DNA from: CAWCDJ01 sp963796675
GTDB lineage: Bacteria; Acidobacteriota; Terriglobia; Bryobacterales; Bryobacteraceae
Length of the DNA: 64,000 bases
Direction: 5' to 3'
Assembly: GCA_963796675.1 (NCBI GenBank)
Contig: CAWCMS010000002.1
Span: 1 to 64,000, forward strand
Shown: positions 1-7,058 of the stretch, in pieces
How positions within the stretch are numbered: position 1 is the stretch's first letter
Layout: each line of letters starts with the position of its first letter
Notes under the pieces: generated by a model
What the model was told of the DNA's origin: nothing
Database searches by the model: none
The model's input: the letters and a program-made list of their open reading frames with translations, nothing else
Translations under genes and position numbers: made by a program

Positions 1-969
1 CTATTCTTCCGGGGCGTAATACCCGAGCCGCCAGGAGGCATGCAGCTTCGGATATCCTTTCGGCCGTGTCAGCTTGAGCTGAATTCTGCGGTACCTGCCG
101 TTGCGCTCGTCGTTGCTCGAAACATACCCGAGTACATACTGGCTGCGCAGCCACGAGCCGATGGTCGCGGTGACCTCGGGAAGCTGCTTCAGCTTGCTTA
201 CCTGGAACAGCCGGCCGCCCGTCTCGGTGGCAATCTCGTTGAGCAGCGGCGACCCGGTCAGCCGGTAGTTATTGAAGCTTCCCGTGAAGTTGTTCGAATC
301 GCCGATCCCGATGGCATAGATCAGGACGTCCGACTGCTTCACCAGTTCGCGGAAGCGGCTCTCGGCGATGTGGCTGGAGTTGTCCTCGCCGTCCGAAATG
401 ATCACCAGCGCCTTGCGGGTGTGATGGGCCTGCTTCAGTTCGTCGATTCCCATCAGCACCGCGTCGAGCAGCGCGGTCGATCCGCCTACTTCGAGCGACT
501 GCATGCGCTGGCGTACCTCTTCGCGGTCGCTGGTGAGGGGGCAGGTGAGGTCGGCGCGGGTACTGAAGCGCACTAGAAAGAACTCGTCCTGGCCATTGGC
601 GTGGTCGAGCAGTTCGTTGACCGCGGCGCGGGCCTGCGCCATTCGCGGCTGCATGCTATCGCTGGCGTCGAAGATCAGGCCGATCGAGACCGGTGCGTCT
701 TCGGTGTCGAACTGGGTGATCGCTTGCTGCACCTTGTCTTCGTACAGCTCGAACTGGTCCTTTTGCAGCCCGGCCACTACCCGCCCCTTGCCGTCGGTCA
801 CGGTCACAGGGATCACCACCAGGTCGGAGTGCACCTTGATGTTGGTCAGCGGATGTCCGATATCTCGCGAGGCCGAACCCTCCACCTCGGCCGGGCCCTG
901 CGCCATCCCCGGTATCGACAGCCCCACAAAGAGCAGCGTGAGCAATAGTTCTTTCTCAAGCCTCTCCAC
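1..969 (-). CDS. Exported VWA-domain protein (acidobacterial VWFA-related family)
   Basis: A 322-residue protein with a hydrophobic N-terminal stretch ending near residue 24 (LSIPGMAQ), consistent with a signal peptide, followed by one von Willebrand A domain. The metal-ion-dependent adhesion site is intact: D101, S103 and S105 (DASDS), T165 (GGSTALLD) and D193 (SDGED). Such domains bind protein ligands through a divalent metal. The family with a VTVTDGKG segment before the VWA fold and a YVLGYVSS segment after it is abundant in Acidobacteria, but its role is unknown. The start chosen is a GTG at 967-969 with no good ribosome site, so a downstream TTG start is possible. The stop codon lies at the very first bases of the window. 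Confidence 0.85.
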   Translation of the reverse strand: MERLEKELLLTLLFVGLSIPGMAQGPAEVEGSASRDIGHPLTNIKVHSDLVVIPVTVTDGKGRVVAGLQKDQFELYEDKVQQAITQFDTEDAPVSIGLIFDASDSMQPRMAQARAAVNELLDHANGQDEFFLVRFSTRADLTCPLTSDREEVRQRMQSLEVGGSTALLDAVLMGIDELKQAHHTRKALVIISDGEDNSSHIAESRFRELVKQSDVLIYAIGIGDSNNFTGSFNNYRLTGSPLLNEIATETGGRLFQVSKLKQLPEVTATIGSWLRSQYVLGYVSSNDERNGRYRRIQLKLTRPKGYPKLHASWRLGYYAPEE

Positions 970-1054
970 GTTTCACCCCTGTGAACACTCGATGCGAACG
1001 CTTTCGCGAGGAGCGCAGATTCTGGCGCGCGGTGGGGTTTCACGCGGCGCACGC

Positions 1055-1060
1055 TATCAT
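1055..1060 (+). promoter_or_regulatory. Candidate -10 element (TATCAT) of the MFS gene
   Basis: TATCAT ends 9 nt before the ATG at 1070. If used, transcription would begin at or next to the start codon. A GGA at 1061-1063 could serve as a weak ribosome site instead, so this is the weakest member of the leaderless series described in the findings. Confidence 0.3.
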
Positions 1061-1069
1061 GGAATTTCC

Positions 1070-2335
1070 ATGACGTCCCTGGCGGCGCTGCTGCGCCGGA
1101 ACCGCAATTACCGCTACACCTGGATGGGCCAGGTAGTCAGCGAGACGGGCGATTACTTCAATAACATCGCGGTCTTCGCGCTGGTCATGGAGAAATCGGG
1201 ATCGGGCCTGGTGGTTTCGGGCGTCATGCTCTCGCGTGCGATTCCAGCCGTACTGGCGGGCCCCATCGCCGGAGTGGTGCTCGATCGCCTGGACCGCCGC
1301 CACGTCATGATCGCGAGCGACATCATCCGCGCCCTGGTGGCGCTGGCGTTTCTCTTCACCATCCATGAGCCGCGTCCGTGGCTGCTCTACGTGCTGAGCG
1401 GCCTGCTGATGTTCGCCTCGCCATTTTTTACCAGCGGACGCGCGGCCATTCTTCCCACCATCGCGAGCGACGAAGAGCTGCATACCGCGAATTCGCTGAC
1501 CCAGACCACCCAATGGGCCACGCTCACCGCGGGAACCCTGCTCGCCGGATTCAGCGCCGCGAAGTTCGGGTACGCCTGGGCGTTCCTGATGAACGCGTTC
1601 TCTTTTGTGTTCTCGGCCTGGGCGATTTTCCGGATTTCGATGCCGGGCGGTTTTCGCGCGCCCCGGCGCGGCGGCGCATCCGTACGTCCGTGGCACGAGT
1701 ATCGCGAAGGGCTGGCCTACCTGCGGTCGGTGCCGCTGATGGTGGGGATCGCGATGATCTCTGTAGGGTGGGCGATGGGCGGCGGCGCGGCGCAAATCCT
1801 CTTCGCCCTCTTCGGCGAGCAGGTGTTCCACCGCGGCGCCTCGGGCATCGGCTCCATCTGGGGTTTCGCCGGGATCGGCCTGCTGATCGGCGGAGCCATC
1901 GGCCATCTCACCGGCTCCCGCGTCGACTACGCCGGTTACAAGCGCACCATCACCATTTCATACCTGGTGCACGGCGTCGCCTACATGCTGTTCAGCCAGT
2001 TGGAATCGTTCAGCGCCGCGCTGGTGGCGATGCTGTTTTCGCGCGTCGGCATGGCGGTAACCTCCGTGCTGAACAACTCGCAGCTTCTGCGCCTCACCTC
2101 CGACCAGTATCGCGGCCGCGTTTTCGCCAGCCTGGAATCGCTGCGCTGGTCGATCATGATCGTCTCCATGGCCGCCGCCGGAATCGCTTCGCAATACGTC
2201 AGCGCGCGGACCATCGGCCTGGTAGCCGGGGCTTTCGGCACCCTGACGGCGCTCGCCTGGGGCTTTGCCGACTGGCGCGGCTACTTGCCCGAGCCGCGCG
2301 CCGAAACCGCGCTCACTTCGAAGGACACCGCATGA
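1070..2335 (+). CDS. MFS transporter (EntS/MFS_3-like exporter)
   Basis: A 421-residue polytopic membrane protein. It begins MTSLAALLRRNRNYRYTW, followed by WMGQVVSETGDYFNNIAVF in the first helix, typical of the EntS-like branch of the major facilitator superfamily. The loop sequence GVVLDRLDRRHVM corresponds to the conserved MFS motif between helices 2 and 3 (GxxxDRxxRR). Twelve helices are plausible over this length. Members export siderophores, macrolides and other small molecules; the substrate here cannot be told. The frame stays open upstream of 1070, but homology begins at this ATG. It overlaps the next gene by 4 nt (ATGA), so the two are probably translationally coupled. Confidence 0.88.
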   Translation: MTSLAALLRRNRNYRYTWMGQVVSETGDYFNNIAVFALVMEKSGSGLVVSGVMLSRAIPAVLAGPIAGVVLDRLDRRHVMIASDIIRALVALAFLFTIHEPRPWLLYVLSGLLMFASPFFTSGRAAILPTIASDEELHTANSLTQTTQWATLTAGTLLAGFSAAKFGYAWAFLMNAFSFVFSAWAIFRISMPGGFRAPRRGGASVRPWHEYREGLAYLRSVPLMVGIAMISVGWAMGGGAAQILFALFGEQVFHRGASGIGSIWGFAGIGLLIGGAIGHLTGSRVDYAGYKRTITISYLVHGVAYMLFSQLESFSAALVAMLFSRVGMAVTSVLNNSQLLRLTSDQYRGRVFASLESLRWSIMIVSMAAAGIASQYVSARTIGLVAGAFGTLTALAWGFADWRGYLPEPRAETALTSKDTA

Positions 2336-3288
2336 CTCCCGCATTTGCTCCCGACCGCGACCAGATCGTGAAGACCTACGACGTCATCCGCCCCTACATC
2401 CGCCGGACCCCGGTGGTCGAAGTCGCGGGCGAAGATTTCGGACTCGAAGGCGTGCGCCTCAGTCTCAAACTCGAACTGCTCCAGCACGCGGGTTCCTTCA
2501 AGACGCGCGGCGCCATGACCAACCTGCTGCTGCGGGAGGTTCCGCCCGCGGGCGTCGTGGCGGCATCGGGCGGCAATCACGGAGCGGCCGTCGCCTATGC
2601 GGCGAACAAGCTGGGGAAGCCGGCCCGGATCTTCGTGCCGAGCGTTTCCTCGCCCGCCAAGATCGCGCGCATCCGCGGTTACGGCGCCGATCTCGTGGTC
2701 ACGGGCGACCGCTACGACGATGCCCTGGCCGCCAGCCGCGAGTGGGCCGCGCAGTCCGGAGCGCTCGCCATCCATGCCTACGAACAGCGGGAGACGCTTC
2801 TTGGCCAGGGCACCGTGGGGCTCGAATTCGAACAGCAGGATCCGCAGCTCGATAGCCTGCTGGTCGCCGTGGGCGGCGGCGGATTGATCGGCGGAATCGC
2901 CGCCTGGTACGCCGGACGTGTCCGGATCGTCGCGGTCGAGCCGGAAAAGGCCCCCACCCTCGCCCGCGCTCTCGAAGCCGGGCGTCCGGTGGACGCCGAA
3001 GCGGGCGGGATCGCGGCCGATTCGCTCGCGCCCAAGCGCGTCGGCGAGCTGATGTTCCCCATCGCTCAGCGCTACGTAAGTCAGTCCTGCCTGGTGCCGG
3101 ATGAAGCCATCGAAGCGGCGCAGCAGGCGCTCTGGGAGGTTCTGCGAGTCGTTGCGGAGCCGGGCGGGGCGGCGGCGCTTTCGGCATTGCTTTCGGGCCG
3201 TTACGTTCCGCAACCCGGTGAGCGCGTGGGAGTTCTGGTTTGCGGCGGGAATACCACTGCCGTAAAATTCGGCGTCCACACCTCATGA
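2332..3288 (+). CDS. Threonine/serine dehydratase (PLP fold-type II)
   Basis: A 318-residue pyridoxal-phosphate enzyme of the threonine dehydratase/serine racemase group, which converts threonine or serine to the 2-oxo acid and ammonia. The PLP lysine is K57 in GSFKTRGA, the substrate loop is SGGNHG (79-84) and the phosphate-binding glycine loop is GGGGLIGG (181-188). There is no C-terminal ACT regulatory domain, so it resembles the short catabolic or racemase-like form rather than the biosynthetic IlvA. Near the C-terminus VCGGN supplies the residue that contacts the cofactor ring. The ATG overlaps the stop codon of the MFS gene, which suggests joint expression; whether that transporter exports a related amino acid is only a guess. 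Confidence 0.88.
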   Translation: MTPAFAPDRDQIVKTYDVIRPYIRRTPVVEVAGEDFGLEGVRLSLKLELLQHAGSFKTRGAMTNLLLREVPPAGVVAASGGNHGAAVAYAANKLGKPARIFVPSVSSPAKIARIRGYGADLVVTGDRYDDALAASREWAAQSGALAIHAYEQRETLLGQGTVGLEFEQQDPQLDSLLVAVGGGGLIGGIAAWYAGRVRIVAVEPEKAPTLARALEAGRPVDAEAGGIAADSLAPKRVGELMFPIAQRYVSQSCLVPDEAIEAAQQALWEVLRVVAEPGGAAALSALLSGRYVPQPGERVGVLVCGGNTTAVKFGVHTS

Positions 3289-3327
3289 ATTGCACCGAAC
3301 AGCCGATGAGATTCCCGTGGAGGAATT

Positions 3328-4326
3328 TTGACGGCTGGTGGCATCGAGAGTTCCGCTCCCCATCCGGAGTGTACGGGGCGAGGCTTACGAATCCTGGTTG
3401 CGGAAGACAATCCGGTCTTCCAGGCGATGCTGAAAACCATGCTGACGCGGTGGGGCTACACTGTGCAGATCGCCCGGGACGGCGAGGAGGCCTGGGGCAT
3501 CCTCGGTTCCGAGGACGCTCCGCGCCTGGTATTGCTCGACTGGATGATGCCCGGCATGGACGGGGTCGAAGTCTGCCGGAAAGTCCGGAGCGCCTGCCGC
3601 GAACCTTATATCTACATCGTGCTGCTGACCGCGCGCACCGAGTCGCAGGACCTGGTAGAGGGGATGGATGCGGGGGCGGACGACTACCTGACCAAGCCGT
3701 TCCATGCTCACGAACTGCGAGTCCGGCTGCGCGCCGGGAAGCGCATTCTGGAACTGCAGGAAGAGTTGCTCGAAGCCCGGGAGGCCTTGCGCGACCAGGC
3801 CACGCATGATGGCCTGACCGGGCTCCTGAACCGCTCGACGATTCTCGAAACCCTGCGCGAAGAACTGGAACGCAGTGCCCGCGAGCATCATCCCTTGGCC
3901 GTGACGCTAGTGGATCTCGACCGCTTCAAGAGCGTCAATGACACTTACGGCCACGTCGCCGGCGATACGGTTCTCCGTGAAACTGCGCGCCGCATGAAAG
4001 CGGCGATCCGGTGCTACGATTCGGCCGGGCGCTACGGCGGCGAAGAGTTCCTGATCGTCATGCCGGGCTGTAACGGTGCCTCCGCCCGGGCGCAGGCGGA
4101 GCGAGTGCAGCGGGCGATCGGCATGGAGCCCTACGGGGTCGGCGCGGGGCCGGTTACGGTGACTTGCAGCATCGGGCTGTCGTGCCGTGCGCGACCCCGG
4201 CCCGAGGATGCGGACGCGCTGGTTCGTGAGGCCGATCTGGCCCTCTACAGCGCCAAAGACCAGGGGCGCAATCGGGTGGAAGAGATGGCTGAAGACCCGA
4301 TGCCTCTGCCGCTGCTCCCGCGGTGA
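3328..4326 (+). CDS. Response regulator with GGDEF diguanylate cyclase domain
   Basis: A 332-residue two-domain protein that should make cyclic di-GMP from two GTP. The receiver domain (about 20-135) has the acidic pair E26/D27, phosphoacceptor D71 (LLDWMMPG), T101 and K123. A short helix (about 138-158) links it to the GGDEF domain (about 160-325), whose active-site motif is GGEEF (237-241). An RxxD inhibitory site (R228, D231) lies five residues before it, exactly as in PleD, so feedback inhibition by c-di-GMP is expected. The start is a TTG at 3328 preceded by GGAGG at 3319-3323. No histidine kinase gene is adjacent, so the signal is unknown. Confidence 0.93.
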   Translation: MTAGGIESSAPHPECTGRGLRILVAEDNPVFQAMLKTMLTRWGYTVQIARDGEEAWGILGSEDAPRLVLLDWMMPGMDGVEVCRKVRSACREPYIYIVLLTARTESQDLVEGMDAGADDYLTKPFHAHELRVRLRAGKRILELQEELLEAREALRDQATHDGLTGLLNRSTILETLREELERSAREHHPLAVTLVDLDRFKSVNDTYGHVAGDTVLRETARRMKAAIRCYDSAGRYGGEEFLIVMPGCNGASARAQAERVQRAIGMEPYGVGAGPVTVTCSIGLSCRARPRPEDADALVREADLALYSAKDQGRNRVEEMAEDPMPLPLLPR

Positions 4327-4376
4327 ATTTGGGATACTCCGAAGTGCGTTGGATCCGCGGAGGGCCACTTACCAAG

Positions 4377-4497
4377 GTGGGGCAGTCTTCAGAGCTTTCA
4401 GACTGCGCCGGACTTCAGCCCGGTTGCTTCGGCGCTCCAAGGGCTGCGTTGTGGAAACGGAAAAGCGGGCTGAAGCCCGCTGCCGGCTGAAGCCGGC
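4377..4497. repeat. Cluster of REP-like palindromes between convergent genes
   Basis: The 187-bp gap between the cyclase gene and the P-loop gene contains four hairpin-forming units and no ORF. GCAGTCT (4382-4388) pairs with AGACTGC (4400-4406). CCGGACTTCAGCCCGG (4408-4423) is an imperfect palindrome. GCGGGC-TGAA-GCCCGC lies inside 4464-4481 and GCCGGC-TGAA-GCCGGC at 4482-4497; both are perfect 6-bp stems with the same TGAA loop. GTGGGGCAG at 4377-4385 recurs in the hairpin at 9322-9346. The units may be mobile REP-type repeats and may also end transcription from both sides. Confidence 0.7.
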
Positions 4498-4513
4498 CCC
4501 GCAGTCGGAAATA

Positions 4514-5107
4514 CTAACGCTCGCCGACGAAGGCGGCCAACTCGGCGGTCACATAACGCGGAGGATTTACCAGGAAGTGCGGCTTCCCGTCCCATTGTCC
4601 GCGCGCCAGATCCTCCCACAAGGGCGCGTTGATGCCGCGGTCGATCACGACGAAGGCATCGGCGCGGTCGAACAGGCGCAGGCTCGACGCCTTGAAGTCT
4701 TCGCAGGAAAAGTCGAGCAGCATCAGGAAAAGGTCCGGCTGCACCAGGTCCACTACGCTGTTCGATTCCACGATCACGTTCTCGCTCTGATCGAGGATTT
4801 TCCGCAGCGTCCCGGCCGCTCGCGCCAGTTCGCCCTGAGGCGCCCGCAGCCAGAACGAGCGCTCGGCCCCGGCGGCCAGGAATCGTCCGGAATCGGTGCT
4901 GCTCGGTTCGTACTCTTCGTCGATGGCGAAAGGGTGCTCATCGCCGGGGTCGCAGCCGCAAGCTCCCCCGTCGCGCGCGCACACGCCGTTGCCGTATTGC
5001 GTGATCTTCAGTGCTGTCCACCGGCGGTTCCGCAGTTTCCGGATCAACCCGGCCACCACGGAGGTCTTTCCGATATTCCGCGAATGGCCGCCGACCACCA
5101 CCAGCAT
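4514..5107 (-). CDS. MobB-like P-loop NTPase, function unknown
   Basis: A 197-residue protein starting MLVVVGGHSRNIGKTS, where GGHSRNIGKTS is a Walker A loop of the kind found in MobB (molybdopterin-guanine dinucleotide synthesis) and related small NTPases. A cysteine-bearing stretch (CARDGGACGCD) follows, and VIVESNSVVDL could be the Walker B region. No other molybdenum cofactor gene is nearby. The ATG is fused to the lpxD stop as TAATG, so translation is coupled to lpxD. That context argues for an envelope-related or housekeeping role at least as much as for a cofactor role. The frame is open further upstream into lpxD, but homology and the coupling support this start. Confidence 0.65.
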   Translation of the reverse strand: MLVVVGGHSRNIGKTSVVAGLIRKLRNRRWTALKITQYGNGVCARDGGACGCDPGDEHPFAIDEEYEPSSTDSGRFLAAGAERSFWLRAPQGELARAAGTLRKILDQSENVIVESNSVVDLVQPDLFLMLLDFSCEDFKASSLRLFDRADAFVVIDRGINAPLWEDLARGQWDGKPHFLVNPPRYVTAELAAFVGER

Positions 5108-6135
5108 TATGCTTTCCTCTCCAACTCCGCCAGCCGCCGCTTCAGGTCGGTCACCTCGCGGCGCAGCTCCGGCAGGCGCGCCAGATTGGCCAACTGCTCC
5201 AGGTGTTGTCTCAACGGTCGCGCCGGCGTGCCCCACACGGTCTCTCCGGAGCGCACGATCTTCGAGGTCAGCACGCCGCACCCGGAGCCGAGCGTGGCCC
5301 GCGATTCGATGCGCGCCTTGTCGCCGATTCCCACCTGCCCGCCGATAATCGCGTAATCCTCCACCACCACGCCGCCCGAAAAGCCCGTCTGCGCCGCCAC
5401 CACGACGTGCCTGCCGATGCGGCAGTTGTGCCCCACGTGGACCATGTTGTCGAGTTTGGTCCCTTCGCCGATCGATGTGACCCCCAGGGCCGCGCGGTCC
5501 ACGCAGGAGTTGGCGCCGATCTCGACAAAATCGCCGATCTCGACGCGTCCTACCTGCGGAAATTTGTGCCAGCGGTCGTGCTCCATCACATAGCCGAAGC
5601 CGTCGGCGCCGATCACCGTGCCCGAATGCAGGATCGACCCGCGCCCGATATCCACGTTGTCATATACCGTCACGTTGGGGTTCAGGATGCAGCCTTCGCC
5701 GAGACACACGCGCTTCCCCACGAAGCATCCCGCGCCGATGCTGCATGCCGTGCCGATGCGAGTGCCCTCGCCGATCACGGCGTTCGGCCCGATGTAGGAC
5801 ATGGCGCCGAGTTCCACCTCGCGGCCGATCACGGCCGTCGGGTGCACGCCCGGCTTCAGTTCGGCGGTGGGATACATGCGGCTGACCGCGCGCGCGAAGG
5901 CAGTCCGCGGCTCCGGCACGCGGATCACGGTGCGGTAGCTCGGGCCTGGCCATTCCAGGGGGACCAGCAGGCAGCCCGCCGCCGAATTCTCGGCCTGCGC
6001 CGCGGCCTTGCGGCTGCCCACGAATGAGACTTCCGAGGCTCCGGCGGCTTCGAGCGGCGCGACGCCGGTCAATTCTTTCTCGCCGTCCCCTTCAAAAGTG
6101 GCGCCCAGCCATTCCGCCAATTCACGAACGCGCAT
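5107..6135 (-). CDS. lpxD: UDP-3-O-acylglucosamine N-acyltransferase LpxD
   Basis: A 342-residue acyltransferase of the left-handed beta-helix family that adds the second acyl chain in lipid A synthesis, in the cytoplasm, using acyl-ACP. The N-terminal uridine-binding domain (about 1-95) is followed by hexapeptide repeats (about 96-300, for example IGREVELG and IGEGTRIG) and a helical C-terminal tail (LEQLANLARLPELRREV) that ends the trimer. H236 in VGHNC matches the catalytic base of the family, and GADGFGY (177-182) is the conserved loop. It is divergent from lpxA with 61 bp between the starts. fabZ and lpxB, often neighbours of lpxD and lpxA, are not here. Confidence 0.95.
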   Translation of the reverse strand: MRVRELAEWLGATFEGDGEKELTGVAPLEAAGASEVSFVGSRKAAAQAENSAAGCLLVPLEWPGPSYRTVIRVPEPRTAFARAVSRMYPTAELKPGVHPTAVIGREVELGAMSYIGPNAVIGEGTRIGTACSIGAGCFVGKRVCLGEGCILNPNVTVYDNVDIGRGSILHSGTVIGADGFGYVMEHDRWHKFPQVGRVEIGDFVEIGANSCVDRAALGVTSIGEGTKLDNMVHVGHNCRIGRHVVVAAQTGFSGGVVVEDYAIIGGQVGIGDKARIESRATLGSGCGVLTSKIVRSGETVWGTPARPLRQHLEQLANLARLPELRREVTDLKRRLAELERKA

Positions 6136-6182
6136 GCCTCATCATAACGGGTGTCGGCGTTCGCGGGGCCGGCGAATGCCGT

Positions 6183-6188
6183 TACTAT
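6183..6188 (+). promoter_or_regulatory. Candidate -10 element (TACTAT) of lpxA
   Basis: TACTAT ends 8 nt before the lpxA ATG (6197). There is no purine-rich ribosome site in between (sequence acaagttc), so transcription may start at the start codon and give a leaderless message. The divergent lpxD start is only 48 bp away, so both promoters must share this short space. Confidence 0.4.
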
Positions 6189-6196
6189 ACAAGTTC

Positions 6197-7018
6197 ATGC
6201 CCATCGATTCCTCCGCCGTGTTAGCACCCACGGCCATCGTCCATCCCGATGCGGTCATCGGCCCCGGCGTCCGCATCGGCGAATATTGCGTAATCGAACG
6301 CGACACCGTGATCGGCGCCGGCTGCCTGCTCGAGCACTACGTCTACATCAAGCGCTGGACCACGATGGGCGAACGCAACGAAATCTCCGCGGGCACCGTG
6401 CTCGGCACCGACCCGCTCGACAAGAACTTCACGGGCGAGCGCAGCTACCTTCGTATCGGCAACGGCAACAAGATCCGCGAGCACTACACCATCTCACGCG
6501 GCACCAAGCCCGAATCCGTCACCGAGATCGGCGACGGGAACTACATAATGACCTCCGGCCACATCGCGCATAACTGCAAAGTGGGTAGCAATACGGTGAT
6601 CGCCAGCGGCTCGCTGCTGGCGGGATACGTGGAGGTGGAAGATCAGGCGTTCATTTCGGGCGGCGTTTCGATCCACCAGTTTTCGAAGATCGGGCGCCTG
6701 GCGATGGTGGGCGGCAATACGCGGGTGGCGCGTGATGTGCCGCCGTTCTTCCTCTACTCGGGTTACAGCGTACATCCGGTAGGGCTGAACGTGGTCGGAT
6801 TGAAGCGCGCCGGCTACCGCGCGTCCGATCTTGCGGCACTCAAACAGGCCTACCGGCTGCTCTATCGCAGCGGCCTGCGACTGGACGAGGCGCTCGAACG
6901 CATCGTTGCGGAGATTCCTACTGCCGAGACCAAACAGTTGGTCGATTTCATCCGCCGCAGCGACCGCGGCATCTGCAGAGAGCAACGCGGCGCCGCGAAC
7001 TCTCGTCTGGAGATATGA
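6197..7018 (+). CDS. lpxA: Acyl-ACP--UDP-N-acetylglucosamine O-acyltransferase LpxA
   Basis: A 273-residue enzyme for the first step of lipid A synthesis, transfer of an acyl chain from acyl-ACP to UDP-GlcNAc in the cytoplasm. Hexapeptide repeats (IVHPDAVIGPGVRIGEY onward) make the beta-helix. H125 in GHIAHNC is at the same position as the catalytic histidine of the E. coli enzyme. The FSKIGRLAMVGGNT and PVGLNVVGLKR segments are family signatures. The helical C-terminal domain (about 190-260) is complete. The frame is open upstream, but this ATG is where family homology begins. lpxD is divergent; the 3' end converges on the GH95 gene with a 40-bp gap that shows no clear structure. Confidence 0.95.
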   Translation: MPIDSSAVLAPTAIVHPDAVIGPGVRIGEYCVIERDTVIGAGCLLEHYVYIKRWTTMGERNEISAGTVLGTDPLDKNFTGERSYLRIGNGNKIREHYTISRGTKPESVTEIGDGNYIMTSGHIAHNCKVGSNTVIASGSLLAGYVEVEDQAFISGGVSIHQFSKIGRLAMVGGNTRVARDVPPFFLYSGYSVHPVGLNVVGLKRAGYRASDLAALKQAYRLLYRSGLRLDEALERIVAEIPTAETKQLVDFIRRSDRGICREQRGAANSRLEI

Positions 7019-7058
7019 AAGCTTCGGGGTCTTTTAGCTGGGGGCCGGTGCGCCGAAT

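Noticed and set aside
1378..2331. The dehydratase frame stays open for 950 bases upstream through the MFS gene
   Set aside because: The upstream part is Arg-rich out-of-frame translation of the MFS gene; homology begins at the ATG at 2332.
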